Positions 1-10,300 of a stretch of DNA of 64,000 bases are shown in pieces. Under the pieces are notes generated by a model. It saw only the letters and a program-made list of their open reading frames with translations. It was not told where the DNA came from and searched no databases. This DNA is from Caldilineaceae bacterium (GTDB lineage Bacteria; Chloroflexota; Anaerolineae; Caldilineales; Caldilineaceae). The first letter of the stretch is position 1, and each line of letters starts with the position of its first letter. The stretch spans positions 62,001-126,000 of the forward strand of contig JACKBC010000010.1 in NCBI GenBank assembly GCA_020634755.1, given 5' to 3'. The position numbers were made by a program, and so were the translations under genes.

Positions 1-56
1 GTACAATTCTCCTCATATTCTTACCAACCACCCCCAAAACAGAAACGGACCTTATA

Positions 57-1214
57 ATGGATTACCAAAAGCTCCTGGCCTACTTCCAGGCCAAGCAGCC
101 CGAAATGCTCGATGTGATCAAGCTGCTGGTGACGCACGAGACGCCCAGCGGCGACAAGCCGCGGTTAGATGCGTTTGCCGCGCTGCTGGCCGAGCGTCTG
201 CGCGACGCCGGCGCCCAGGTTGAGCTGATTCCCAACGAGCGCACCGGCATGCACGTGCGCGCTGCGTTTGATAATCGTCCTGCTGACAATCGGCCAGCCG
301 ACACGCGCCCGGCGCTGATTCTCTGTCATTACGACACGGTGTGGGCCGTGGGCGCGCTGGAGACGCACCCCTTTCGCATTGACGAAAAGGGCTGGGCCTA
401 TGGACCGGGCATCTTTGATATGCAGACCAGCCTGGCGCTCTCCGAATATGCCGTGCGCGCCATTCAGGATCTGGCGTTGACGCTGCCGCGGCCGGTCACT
501 ATTTTAATGACTTCCGACGAGGAGACGGGGAGCCACACCTCGCGCCAGCTGATTGAGGATGAAGCGGCCAAAGCCGAATATGCGCTGGTGCTGGAATCAC
601 CGTTGCCCAATGGCGTGGTGAAAATCGCGCGCAAGGGGGGCGGTCATTTTGAGCTGCACGTGACCGGCAAAGCGGCCCATGCCGGCGTGGAGCCGGAAAA
701 GGGCATTAGCGCCATTCAAGAGCTGGCTCACCAGATTTTGACGCTGCACAGCCTGACCGATATGGAAAAAGGCACTACCGTCAACGTGGGCGTGGTCAGC
801 GCCGGCACCCGCTCCAACGTGGTGGCGGCGGAAGCGCACGCCATTATTGACGTGCGGGCGTGGACGCAAGCCGAAGCCGATCGGCTGGCCAACGCCATTC
901 GCGCCTTGCAGCCGGTGACGCCAGGGGCCAAGCTGGAAATCACGGGCGGCTGGAATCGTCCGCCGCTGGAGCGAGATGCCACCGAGGAACTCTTTGGCCG
1001 CGCCCGCGAGATTGGCGCCAATTTGGGGCTGGCGCTGGAAGGTGACGGCACCGGCGGCGGCAGCGACGGCAACTTTACTGGTGCGCTGGGCATCCCCACG
1101 CTGGATGGGCTGGGCGTGCCCGGTCACGGCGCCCACGCCGATCACGAGCACATTGAGACCGACAAGATTCAGACCAGCGCGGCGCTGCTGGTGGCGCTGT
1201 TGATGGAGTTGTGA
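57..1214 (+). CDS. M20 family metallopeptidase (glutamate carboxypeptidase-like)
   Basis: 385-residue zinc peptidase of the M20/ArgE/CPG2 family, expected to hydrolyse small peptides or acyl-amino acids in the cytoplasm. The sequence shows the metal-binding LCHYDTVW motif (His91, Asp93), the bridging Asp in GIFDMQTS, the catalytic Glu pair in TSDEETGS, a dimerisation-lid segment near residues 195-300 (GGGHFELHVTGKAAHAG), and the C-terminal HGAHADHEHI that supplies the last His ligand. Length is normal for the family and no signal peptide is seen. The residues RPADNRPADTRP near 75-85 are a small in-frame duplication in a surface loop. It stands alone and is convergent with the large surface protein downstream. 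The substrate cannot be told from sequence. Confidence 0.9.
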   Translation: MDYQKLLAYFQAKQPEMLDVIKLLVTHETPSGDKPRLDAFAALLAERLRDAGAQVELIPNERTGMHVRAAFDNRPADNRPADTRPALILCHYDTVWAVGALETHPFRIDEKGWAYGPGIFDMQTSLALSEYAVRAIQDLALTLPRPVTILMTSDEETGSHTSRQLIEDEAAKAEYALVLESPLPNGVVKIARKGGGHFELHVTGKAAHAGVEPEKGISAIQELAHQILTLHSLTDMEKGTTVNVGVVSAGTRSNVVAAEAHAIIDVRAWTQAEADRLANAIRALQPVTPGAKLEITGGWNRPPLERDATEELFGRAREIGANLGLALEGDGTGGGSDGNFTGALGIPTLDGLGVPGHGAHADHEHIETDKIQTSAALLVALLMEL

Positions 1215-1230
1215 GAAAGTGAATAAATCA

Positions 1231-1327
1231 TATTCAGCCTGCTAGTGCATGCACCACCAGGCTGAATACTATAGATAAAGTTTTTCCAACGCTCAGACCT
1301 GACGAGTTTTTAAAACCTGTCAGGTCT
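1231..1327. terminator. two stem-loops between convergent genes
   Basis: A stem with 11-bp perfect arms (TATTCAGCCTG 1231-1241 with 1258-1268) is followed by a second with 9-bp arms (AGACCTGAC 1295-1303 with 1319-1327). They lie between the stop of the M20 gene and the stop of the convergent surface-protein gene, so they plausibly end transcription from one or both sides. Neither is followed directly by a long T run, so they may instead be palindromic repeats. Confidence 0.45.
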
Positions 1328-1335
1328 TTAGATCA

Positions 1336-4300
1336 CTACCGCGCTACCAACGGCAGAAAGAGGTCGATCCCAGCCTGCTTGTCGATGATGACGTACTCAC
1401 GCGTCCCATCATGCTTGCTGATTTCCAACAGGTAGACATCTCCGGCGCGCAACTGAGCCTTGGCATCTAGCCATGTGTAGTTGGCACCGCTGGATTGTCC
1501 AGCAACTTTGGCCACAATCATTTCATGGGTGCGTTCCACGTTCGTTACGCCGTTGACCCGCCAGACGCGGAATCCGCGTATGCTGCTCTCGTTGCTCGTC
1601 TGCCAGCGCACCAGCACACCATCCGCCGTCTGTAGAAGACTGCGGGCGGCTAGTTGAACGCCCGTCGGATTCAGAATCTGCACCGAGTCGCAGCTTGTGT
1701 CGTCAGTATCGGGCGTTACGGGCGCCACCCCTGCTAGCGCATTCTGCACCCGCGCCAGATTGGGCGCCGCGGCGGCTTGGATGCATGGCGCCGTCGCGTT
1801 CAGCAAAGTTGTGTCGGCCTGGGCGGTGAAGTAGACATCTACCGAGACCGTGTCCGAGGGGGCCAAGCCGGCCCCCGGCGCCACGTTGGTCCACTGTAGA
1901 ATACCAGCCGTCGTGGTCATGGGCGCCGGCGCGGCGCTTTGGTAATTCATAAAGAGACTGCTGTAGCGATCCTCCAGCGGGATGGCGGTCAGGGTCACGT
2001 TGGAGGTATTGGTGATGATGATGGTGAAGCTCATCACATCGTTGATCCGCAACGCTTCGGGCGTATTCAGCACCTTGCGCACAGCCAGCGAGCCGTTAGG
2101 CCGCCCGTAGGGGAAGTCGGCGTCGTTATAGTCATAGACACCCGTCGGGAGCAAGTCGCTGATCACCCGGAGCTCGGGGCCGTTATAGGCGCTGCCGGAG
2201 CCGTTGTCACCCGTATAGATGTAGCCTTCCAATGCGCCGTTCAGGGCAAAATTGGCGGCGTCAATTTCCACAATGTAGATGTTGCCATCACTGACCGCAA
2301 AATCGTAGAAGCCATCCAGATTGCCTGTTCCGGTATCATCGCCGATGCCGCCCGCATCGGGCGCCGTGGTAGTCGATGTGATGTATTCGCCTGGCTGCGC
2401 AATGCCGTCCAGGGGATTGCCGTGCAACCCATCTACATAGAGGTTGACCAGCACGCCGTTGATGCCCGTGTCGCCATCATCTTTAAGCCCGTTGCTGTTG
2501 ACGTCGTACCAGACGTAGTCGCCCAGCGTGGACTTGGCCTCCACGCTACCGCTGATTGGTGCGCTGGCCGTAATCGTCGCTGAGTCGGAGATGGTCGCCA
2601 AGTTACACGCTGCCCCCAGCGTCGTGCAAGGAGCTTGTCTGCCCAGACTGCTAGTTTGGGTGGTGAGCACGAAAGGGACTGTGATGGTGACCACCTCCCC
2701 GGGTCCCAGATCATTGGCGCCAGTCACATCGCTCCAGTTGAGCTGGCCATCATCTATATCGTCATCGGGCGCCAACGTGGCCCCTTGGCCTGCGTAGTAG
2801 CTCAGATAGTCGGTGTCATATGTGTCGGTCAAGGGGATCGTCGCCACAGGCGATGTTCCCGTATTGGTGATGATGATGCTGAAGCTCACCACCTGCCCCA
2901 CGTAGATGGGCTGTGGCGTGTTGAGTACCTTCGCCATCGCCAGGGACGGTGTATCCGGTGTGCGGACGTTGGTGGTAGAATCCTGAGCCACGCCAAAGCG
3001 TTGAGTGCTGGTGGCAGGCGGCGGCGTGAGCACGGCGGTGTTGTCGACCGAGACGCCGTCGTTGGGCGCAATGGCCTCGAAGGTGAAGCGATAGCCGCTG
3101 TTGAGTGGCCAGGAGCCGGTCATCTCCACCTGGATGCCAGCCGCGCCGTTGTTGGTCATGGTAACGTTGGCACAATTAGCAGTGTTGGGCGCCTTGAAGA
3201 GCGGTGGCGCTGTGGTCAGAGCTGTACAGGTCAAGTTGACAAAGCCGGCAGGATTGCTCGCCAGCAGTTCAGCAGGCAATGCGTCGGTCAGCACCGCGCC
3301 CTGCCCATCCGATGGGCCGTTGTTGATGATCTCGACCGTGTAGACAATGGTCTCGCCCCGCTGGGCATCGCTTGGCGAAACCTGCTTGCGCATGACCATG
3401 CTATCAGGCGCTGGCGGTGAGACGCTCACCGCGTCTTCCGTATATAGCCCGCCGCCAAAGAGACTGCTCGCTGGATCAGAAGCAAAGGCTGCTTCGTTAT
3501 GCAAAACCGCGATGGGGCTCACCTCGTTGCTGGCTTGAGCGGTCAGGGTGAGGCGAATCGAGCTGCCGGGGTTAAAGGCAGCGCCGTTGGCGACACTGGT
3601 CGCGTTGGGCGTCCCCCAACGCGTGTCGATGGCGCCAGCCGCGATAGGTGTTTGTGTGCCATTCTGGGCAAGCTGCTGACCAATGGGGAGTTGTGTTGGA
3701 CAGACCGCACTGCCGCTGGTCACCGTACAGCTGTCAAAGCTCACGATCTCCCAATTGACGCAGCCACTGCCCAAGAGCGAGTTGCTACAGTCAACTGTTG
3801 GGGTATCGGTAAAGCGCGCCACGTCCAGCGCCTGCGTGGCCGCGGCCGGGTAGGTCAGGTCGATGGTGTACTGCACCAGCCCACTAGCCGGCAGAATATT
3901 GGACGCGGCCGGAGACACAATTTGTTTATCAATCTGGATGGCCGTCACACAAGCCGGAATCTCAATCTGTGCGTCAACATATGACTCATTATTCGCAAGG
4001 GTGCGCTCATCGAATATCGTGGTGTGGGTCTCTGGCGCATAGCCGTCGATAAATGCTCCCGGCCGATCAGTCGTTCTCCACGTGTAGATTTCGCCACCTG
4101 GCACACAGCCAACCGTGGGACTAGGCATGCGATAGGGAGCCACAAACTCCATCGTTGCCCCAAGCGGCAAATGGAGCGAACCGAGTTCATACTCTGCCAT
4201 CTCTGGTTGTACATAGCCTGCGGTAGGAACCCCAAGGGCAAAAACGTTACCGGGTACAGAGCCATCGGCATTCACAAATCCGGCGAAGTTACCGATAAGG

Positions 4301-6828
4301 GTCTCTTCGTTCGTATCAGGACATTGCGCGCCACCGGTGGTATTCTGGCAGAGCACCCCTACCTCTTGCAATGCTGCCCAGGGCACATCAAGTTCCTGAG
4401 CGCTGTAGGGAGCTACATACTGGTCTGGATAGAGTATCTGATAGGCAACCGAACCCGGCAGCGGATCGAGCGGATGGAAGTAATTGGCATCGGCGTTTCC
4501 CCAGCCGCCAGTCGCACCATCCAGCCATGCCGGGAGATCGCCTGGTATGGAACACATAAGCTGCATGCCTGCAGTGGCTTGAGTGAGTGGATTTGCAACA
4601 ACCGGATCGATGAAGTCAAGGATATCATTGCCGTCATCCAGATTGGCGACGCGGGCGCGGAAGTAAACGAGTTGGCCTGGCGCAACGGGTCCGGCAATCG
4701 GCGTGGCGTCATTGGGGTTGGCATATGGGCCCAGCAGCTGTACCGATAGATCAAAATCTTCGTTACCCTGGTTACAAAGTACGCCCGTGTTCCACTGCGT
4801 CCACAAGCTATAGCCGTTGTTGCCATAATAGCTACCGGCGGGTGGATTGTTTATCCCATTGTAGTTTTGATAGTAATCCTCAAAGATGGTTGTCGGGATT
4901 TCGATATTGGTCTCGCCCATCTGCAAATTGGGTAGAGCATGTGCGTACGCACGATAGTCTTGCGGTCGCCCACAAATATTCAGTTCGCCCATGGTGCCAG
5001 TGACGCTGAAGACCAGCGTGCCACCCGATGGCATGCTGGGGATGATGGCTTTGCTATCCGGCCAATAGAAGCCACTACTCTGCTCCCAAGCACCGCCGCC
5101 ATCGGTTTCCTGCTGTTGGTAGGTATAGCCCGTCGGGCAGACGGCTCCGCCCGATGCCACGCAGCTTATGTTCTCATCAATGGTTGGGAAGTTAACCCAC
5201 CCATCATCCGCGAAAACACTATTCATCGTGAAGTAACTATTCGTATCATGTAAGCCAAAGACAAAGGGCATGTTGCTGACCGTATCGGGTCCGTTGTTGG
5301 TCACCGTTACGGTGTATGCATAGGGCGCGTTGGCATCAACGCCACTACCAGCCTGAGTCGCTGAGTGTGTAATTTGGGTAGCTATGTCATATTGCGGGCA
5401 GACGGGCGCATTCACGTTAAAGCGCACCGTGGAGGTGTTATCGCTGCTATCGCCCGGTCCATAAGGCGCACCCAGCCCCGCTGTTTCGACATTTGTGAGG
5501 GTAAAGCCATTATCGGTGCTGCTGACCGATGCCTCATTAACAATTGTACGGTAGGTGCCAGCGTTCGTGCTGCACTGCACCTGACCAATCCGCTCGCGCA
5601 CCTCCAGTGTCACCGTCGAAACTGGATTCCCCGCCGGATTTCCCACCGCGGCCCGCGTGCGCCCCGGCATGTATGGGATCGCAAAGGCGTCTGTATCTAA
5701 CGTTTGCTCAGTGTAAGTAATGTCAGCAGGACAGGTTGCCCCGTTGGTCGTACCAACACAGGTGATGCTCTCCAAGGTTGTACCAATGGCATAGAAGTCT
5801 CTCAAAAAACCGCTTAGGAGTGAAACCGTACCTCTCACTGGGGGGGGAGCGGGTACAGTGCCCGTGCCAGTCTCTACACCCGTTCGGTCTCTCGTTGACA
5901 GGTTGTAGATGTCGTCAACACCGTTGTTGGTAATGACCACATTGTAGATCACATAGTTGCCCGAAGCAGGGGTAGCAACGGTTGTGCCAGCCGCATTTTC
6001 ATAGCGCGCAATGGTCTTGTTAATGCCATAGCTGAGCAGCGCGGGAATCACGCTGATGTTGATGTCCGCCTCATTGGTTGTGGTGTTGGCATCGGTCTGG
6101 CCATTGGCTGTCACCGTGCTAATGGACTTGGAGTCGCCCGTCGTTGACCACGTTTTCGCTTCAAAGGTCAACGTCACGACGCCATCGGCCGGGATGGTAG
6201 GGATAGTTGAAGTAACTTGGGGTGGATAGGTGGCCGTTGTACTAAAGCTGGCCGGACAAGTTGCGCCGCCGCTTGCCACACAGGCTGTATTGGCGATGAA
6301 GGCAGCCGAATTGATAGTCACCTGCCAATCAGCGTTGGTGGCGGTGGCCGGGCCGCGATTTTCCACCACCACCGTGTAGATAATGGGTTCACCACCGAGT
6401 ACCACGCTCTTATCGCTGCTGATGTTGGTGATGAGGTCAATGTCTGTGGCGGCTTGGGCTGCTGGCGCCAGCGCCGCTGATTCCAGCACGCCGCCAGCAC
6501 TGGCATGCAGAGCCAGTCGCGGCGGTTCGCGCAGGGCTTCGCCAAGTTCAGCAGTCGCGGTGGTAGCGGCACCGCTTGATGCGCTCCCTGCTGCCGCCAC
6601 ACTGGGCGTGGGTAGCAGTTCGGCTAACGCCGTGGCCGCGAATGTGAGCAGGTCTTGTTGCCAAGCGTGTGCGGTCAATGGCGGCATGGCGGTGTGGGTC
6701 GCTACGTTGGTCACCAACGGCAGCGTGATCAGCCCGGCCAGCAGCGCAGCCAGGCGCAGGGCGTAGCCCAGTGTGCGGATGCGGGCTATCGTTGATCTGC
6801 ATACAGGTTGGAAGGATATATGCTTCAT
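1336..6828 (-). CDS. giant DUF11-repeat secreted surface protein with SdrD-like B domain
   Basis: About 1830 residues. The start at 6828 is preferred because AAAGGAA lies 9 nt upstream; a start 13 codons further up would precede it. A long N-terminal signal region has basic residues followed by a hydrophobic stretch (LAALLAGLITLPLV). Repeated DUF11-type beta-sandwich units follow, each with a signature such as IIYTVVVENRGPATATNA, VYTVEIINNGPSDGQGAV or SFSIIITNTGTSPVA. An SdrD B-like module (GDYVWYDVNSNGLKDDGDTG, roughly residues 1437-1560) comes next, and the end is an Fn3-like segment. The last residues are LFLPLVAR, a tail resembling that of the secreted protein at 36717-39224. Many paired Cys occur inside the repeats. 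Probable role is an adhesive or structural envelope component; no catalytic domain is seen. Confidence 0.85.
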   Translation of the reverse strand: MKHISFQPVCRSTIARIRTLGYALRLAALLAGLITLPLVTNVATHTAMPPLTAHAWQQDLLTFAATALAELLPTPSVAAAGSASSGAATTATAELGEALREPPRLALHASAGGVLESAALAPAAQAATDIDLITNISSDKSVVLGGEPIIYTVVVENRGPATATNADWQVTINSAAFIANTACVASGGATCPASFSTTATYPPQVTSTIPTIPADGVVTLTFEAKTWSTTGDSKSISTVTANGQTDANTTTNEADINISVIPALLSYGINKTIARYENAAGTTVATPASGNYVIYNVVITNNGVDDIYNLSTRDRTGVETGTGTVPAPPPVRGTVSLLSGFLRDFYAIGTTLESITCVGTTNGATCPADITYTEQTLDTDAFAIPYMPGRTRAAVGNPAGNPVSTVTLEVRERIGQVQCSTNAGTYRTIVNEASVSSTDNGFTLTNVETAGLGAPYGPGDSSDNTSTVRFNVNAPVCPQYDIATQITHSATQAGSGVDANAPYAYTVTVTNNGPDTVSNMPFVFGLHDTNSYFTMNSVFADDGWVNFPTIDENISCVASGGAVCPTGYTYQQQETDGGGAWEQSSGFYWPDSKAIIPSMPSGGTLVFSVTGTMGELNICGRPQDYRAYAHALPNLQMGETNIEIPTTIFEDYYQNYNGINNPPAGSYYGNNGYSLWTQWNTGVLCNQGNEDFDLSVQLLGPYANPNDATPIAGPVAPGQLVYFRARVANLDDGNDILDFIDPVVANPLTQATAGMQLMCSIPGDLPAWLDGATGGWGNADANYFHPLDPLPGSVAYQILYPDQYVAPYSAQELDVPWAALQEVGVLCQNTTGGAQCPDTNEETLIGNFAGFVNADGSVPGNVFALGVPTAGYVQPEMAEYELGSLHLPLGATMEFVAPYRMPSPTVGCVPGGEIYTWRTTDRPGAFIDGYAPETHTTIFDERTLANNESYVDAQIEIPACVTAIQIDKQIVSPAASNILPASGLVQYTIDLTYPAAATQALDVARFTDTPTVDCSNSLLGSGCVNWEIVSFDSCTVTSGSAVCPTQLPIGQQLAQNGTQTPIAAGAIDTRWGTPNATSVANGAAFNPGSSIRLTLTAQASNEVSPIAVLHNEAAFASDPASSLFGGGLYTEDAVSVSPPAPDSMVMRKQVSPSDAQRGETIVYTVEIINNGPSDGQGAVLTDALPAELLASNPAGFVNLTCTALTTAPPLFKAPNTANCANVTMTNNGAAGIQVEMTGSWPLNSGYRFTFEAIAPNDGVSVDNTAVLTPPPATSTQRFGVAQDSTTNVRTPDTPSLAMAKVLNTPQPIYVGQVVSFSIIITNTGTSPVATIPLTDTYDTDYLSYYAGQGATLAPDDDIDDGQLNWSDVTGANDLGPGEVVTITVPFVLTTQTSSLGRQAPCTTLGAACNLATISDSATITASAPISGSVEAKSTLGDYVWYDVNSNGLKDDGDTGINGVLVNLYVDGLHGNPLDGIAQPGEYITSTTTAPDAGGIGDDTGTGNLDGFYDFAVSDGNIYIVEIDAANFALNGALEGYIYTGDNGSGSAYNGPELRVISDLLPTGVYDYNDADFPYGRPNGSLAVRKVLNTPEALRINDVMSFTIIITNTSNVTLTAIPLEDRYSSLFMNYQSAAPAPMTTTAGILQWTNVAPGAGLAPSDTVSVDVYFTAQADTTLLNATAPCIQAAAAPNLARVQNALAGVAPVTPDTDDTSCDSVQILNPTGVQLAARSLLQTADGVLVRWQTSNESSIRGFRVWRVNGVTNVERTHEMIVAKVAGQSSGANYTWLDAKAQLRAGDVYLLEISKHDGTREYVIIDKQAGIDLFLPLVAR

Positions 6829-7203
6829 ACGCTCAAATTCCTTTGTGATTAATGTGGGTTTACCCATAGTCCCTTTTTGTGAAACATGCCAATGGCAGAT
6901 TGGCCTACCTCATACATATAAGCAACGCAAAGCTACGCTGATCCCCGCGCAGTTGCTTTGCATCAGATGCCAATGGAACGCCATGTTATGATTTGGGTGG
7001 GCCAATCTGTAGGAAGGGTGATTAGGTTTGGCTAGGGCAAGTATAGTTGAGCAGTGTCATAAATTGGACAGGGCAGTGTTCGAAAAAGTGTATGTTTTTC
7101 GATTTCTGCCAAAAATACGTAATTTGGCGGAGAATTTTAACAGGGAAAATATCAGTGTCTCTGGCTGCCGTACCACTTCTGGCCAGTCGACAATTCCATA
7201 ATC
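6829..7203. other. intergenic region with two inverted repeats
   Basis: Non-coding stretch between the divergent surface protein and the BTAD regulator. CAGATTGGCC (6896-6905) is repeated inverted at 7000-7009, bracketing about 95 bp. A tight hairpin, TCGAAAAA/TTTTTCGA with a 7-nt loop, lies at 7080-7102. I see no convincing ORF. Promoters for both flanking genes should lie here, but none is clear enough to place. Confidence 0.5.
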
Positions 7204-7285
7204 AGTACACCGCAACGGTGTTAGCGATTCAGGCGCCGGTCCCGATTGGTGAATTCAGCCTTATCACCTGCCGTTGCGATATACT
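7204..7285 (+). repeat. MITE-like repeat family A, copy 1
   Basis: About 82 bp beginning AGTACACCGCAACGG and ending CCGTTGCGATATACT, so its ends are imperfect inverted repeats. The same pattern recurs at 10976, 15979, 18964, 26991, 28649 and 46535 in this window, always intergenic or at a gene end. This copy lies about 100 bp upstream of the BTAD regulator start. Confidence 0.75.
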
Positions 7286-7381
7286 ATACTAATAATGGTA
7301 TCAGCAAAGGCATTGATGGTAATATAAGATTTTGTAAGGAGGTTTTGTACTGATCAACGTGATGATGAAACAACAGCACTT

Positions 7382-10300
7382 ATGAAGTCAAACAACCAGC
7401 ATCAGCTGCACTTTCAATTATTGGGACATCCTATAGTAGCTCTTAACGGCAAGAAACTCACGGAGTTGGGCGCCGCCAAAGTGCAAGCCATGATATACTA
7501 TCTGGCTGCCACCGCTAAGCCGGCGCCCAGAGCGGTGCTGGCAGACCTGCTTTGGCCTAAAGCAGACCCCATAAAAGCGCGTCGCTATTTGAGTCAACAT
7601 CTGACGCTGTTACGCCAAGATTTTGCCCCCTTCTTGTCTATCACCAATGAGGCGCTGGCGCTTACCAATCAATCCGCCATTACCGTCGACCTGCATCAGA
7701 TGCGAGAGTATCTGATGCAGGCCAGGCGCTTTCCTGCCGATTTAACCTGGCTGAGGCAAGCCATTGCCTGCTATCATGGTCCCTTTTTGGCCCAATTTCA
7801 TATTGTCCACGTATCCACCTTTGACCATTGGATGGACACAATCCGGGCCGAGGTCGATAGCCAGATCACGGAGTCTCTCTGGCGATTAGCCCAAGCTGGG
7901 GTGGATGCTGGGAACAGCCAGCAGGCGCACAAAGATCTGGACCAGTTGCTGACGATTGCGCCCTGGCATGAAGCGGCGCATCGGCTCAAAATGCTTTTGT
8001 TTGCGCGCCAAGGACTCATAGGTGAAGCCATTGGCCAATATCAGCGCTGCTGCACCCAATTAGTCAAAGAATTGGGCAGCGCGCCTGATGCAGAGACTGA
8101 AGCGCTCATTGCCCAAATACGTGCGGGTAAGATTGATGTCACTTCCGAAGCGGTTACGAAGCCGATGCCGCTGGCTATTTCCTCCGCCAAACCCACAGAG
8201 TATCCAACGCTGGCCGCACGCCCGGGGAATGTGCGTCCCCATACCGAGAGGCTCCACCGTGCGCCGGCGCCAATCCGGCCACTCGTTGGGCATGCAGACT
8301 TGCTGGAGAAGGGAAAAGCGTATCTGCAACGACAAGATTGTCGCCTGATCACGCTGTTGGGCATGGGTGGGGTAGGCAAGAGCCATTTGGCGTTGACGCT
8401 GGCAGAGCATATGGCAGCCGAATTTGCCGATGGTGTCTGCTGGGTTCCTCTTGTGGATGTCGGTCGCCAACTGGCTGTGGACCGGACAGAGATGCCCGCA
8501 GAGGGTAATCACACGCCAGATGAGACGGAGCAGGGATACCAGTTTGAAACCAAAGTCGAACAGGATCCAGGTACAACGATACAGGCTCTTGTCGAGTCCA
8601 TTGCCAATGCGCTAAGATTGCCCCCGTCGTCAGACCAGTCATTGGAAGATGTTGTGGTCGATTATCTACAGACGCGTCATCTACTACTGATCTTAGACAA
8701 CTTTGAACAGCTGCATTCTGCGGCGTATTGGGTGGTTGAACTGCTCCAAATGGCCCCAAAGTTAACGGTGCTGATCACATCCCAGGTGCGCCTCGGTCTC
8801 ATGGCCGAAATTGTGTTGGTTATGCCACCACTGCCCGTGCCGGATGAAGTCATTATGGAACCGGCGCAAGCCACAACTTACGCCAGCCTGCAACTATTTA
8901 TTGCCCATGCCCAGCAACATCTGCCGACTTTTGCCGTGACGACGGCTAACCTGCCTCATATTATTCGGATTTGCCAACTAGTACAGGGCTTGCCCCTAGC
9001 CATTGAGATGGTGGCGGCGTGGGTCGCACATATGAACCCAGCCGAAATAGCTGCGAAGTTGATGGAAGATCTTTCATTGCTGGAATGTAGGGCGCCAGAT
9101 CTACCGCAACATCAACATACGATTATGGCCACATTGGACTATTCGTGGCAACTGCTTACGCCAAAGGAGGTACACGCAGCCACACAACTGCTGCTCTTTG
9201 TCGGGGGCATGAGTCGACATGCACTAGAATCCATCTTAGATGTTGAAGTACCTATCATCCAGAAATTGGTGGACAAATCGATTTTGCGAGCAGTTGATAC
9301 GGGATGCTATGAACTACATAGCCTCATCCAACGGTTTATTTTGCAAAAACATATGACGCACCCTGCTCTCAACAGAGCTGTGCAAACCAAAACCCAGTAC
9401 CGTTATTGTCACTATTATCTGAATCTTCTCGTTGTTGAGACCGCCCACTTGAATCGGCCCGAAGCCGTCGAGGCTCTAGCGCACTTACGCAGGGAACTGT
9501 CCAATATCCAACGCGCCTGGCACTATGCGCAAAACGCCGCCCTGAATGTGCTGATGATGGAAAGCATAGATGCGCTCATTCTCTTTTATGGCCGAATTGG
9601 TTTTTATGACGAAGCTGTTGCCACATGCCAAAACGTCCTTGTGCTTCAACAAAGTAAATCGGCGCAAGCTATGGCTTGGCAAAATCATCTGGTTACCCTA
9701 GCAATGGTAAATCTGGTGGACATTCACCTGCAGCTACAGCGTTACCAAGAGGCGCTTCACTATGCGAGACAGGCAATCGAATTTGCTAGTACATGCAAAG
9801 ATGCATACTTCTTAATGTGCCGCAGCAATTGCGCACTCGGGCAGGCTCTGACTCACACGCAGAAGCATGGTGAGGCCTATATTTATTTGCACGAAGCACG
9901 TCAAATTGCTGAAGAATATGATCTTGTGGACTTACAAGGGCGCGGCCATGAGAGTCTGGCGTATCTGTATTCGGAAGGTGGAGACTATCAACAGGCATTA
10001 ATGCATGGCCAATGTGCCTATGCTTCTTATAAAAAAGTAGACAACTTGCGCGGGATGGCACTGGCTATCTATCGAATGGCCCCTGTTGAAATCGATCGGG
10101 GGCTATGGGAACAGGCCGGTAAACATCTGACTGAGGCCCGAATTTATCAGCAGAAAATTAATGATCAGATAGGTGAATCGCGCACGCTCAATCTGATAGC
10201 CTGTAACTATGCTGGCCAATTCCGCTATGCTGAATCGATATTAGCCTGGCAAGAAGCCGAAAAGAACTCGTTGGCGGCTGGAAACATCCATTTTCTTGCC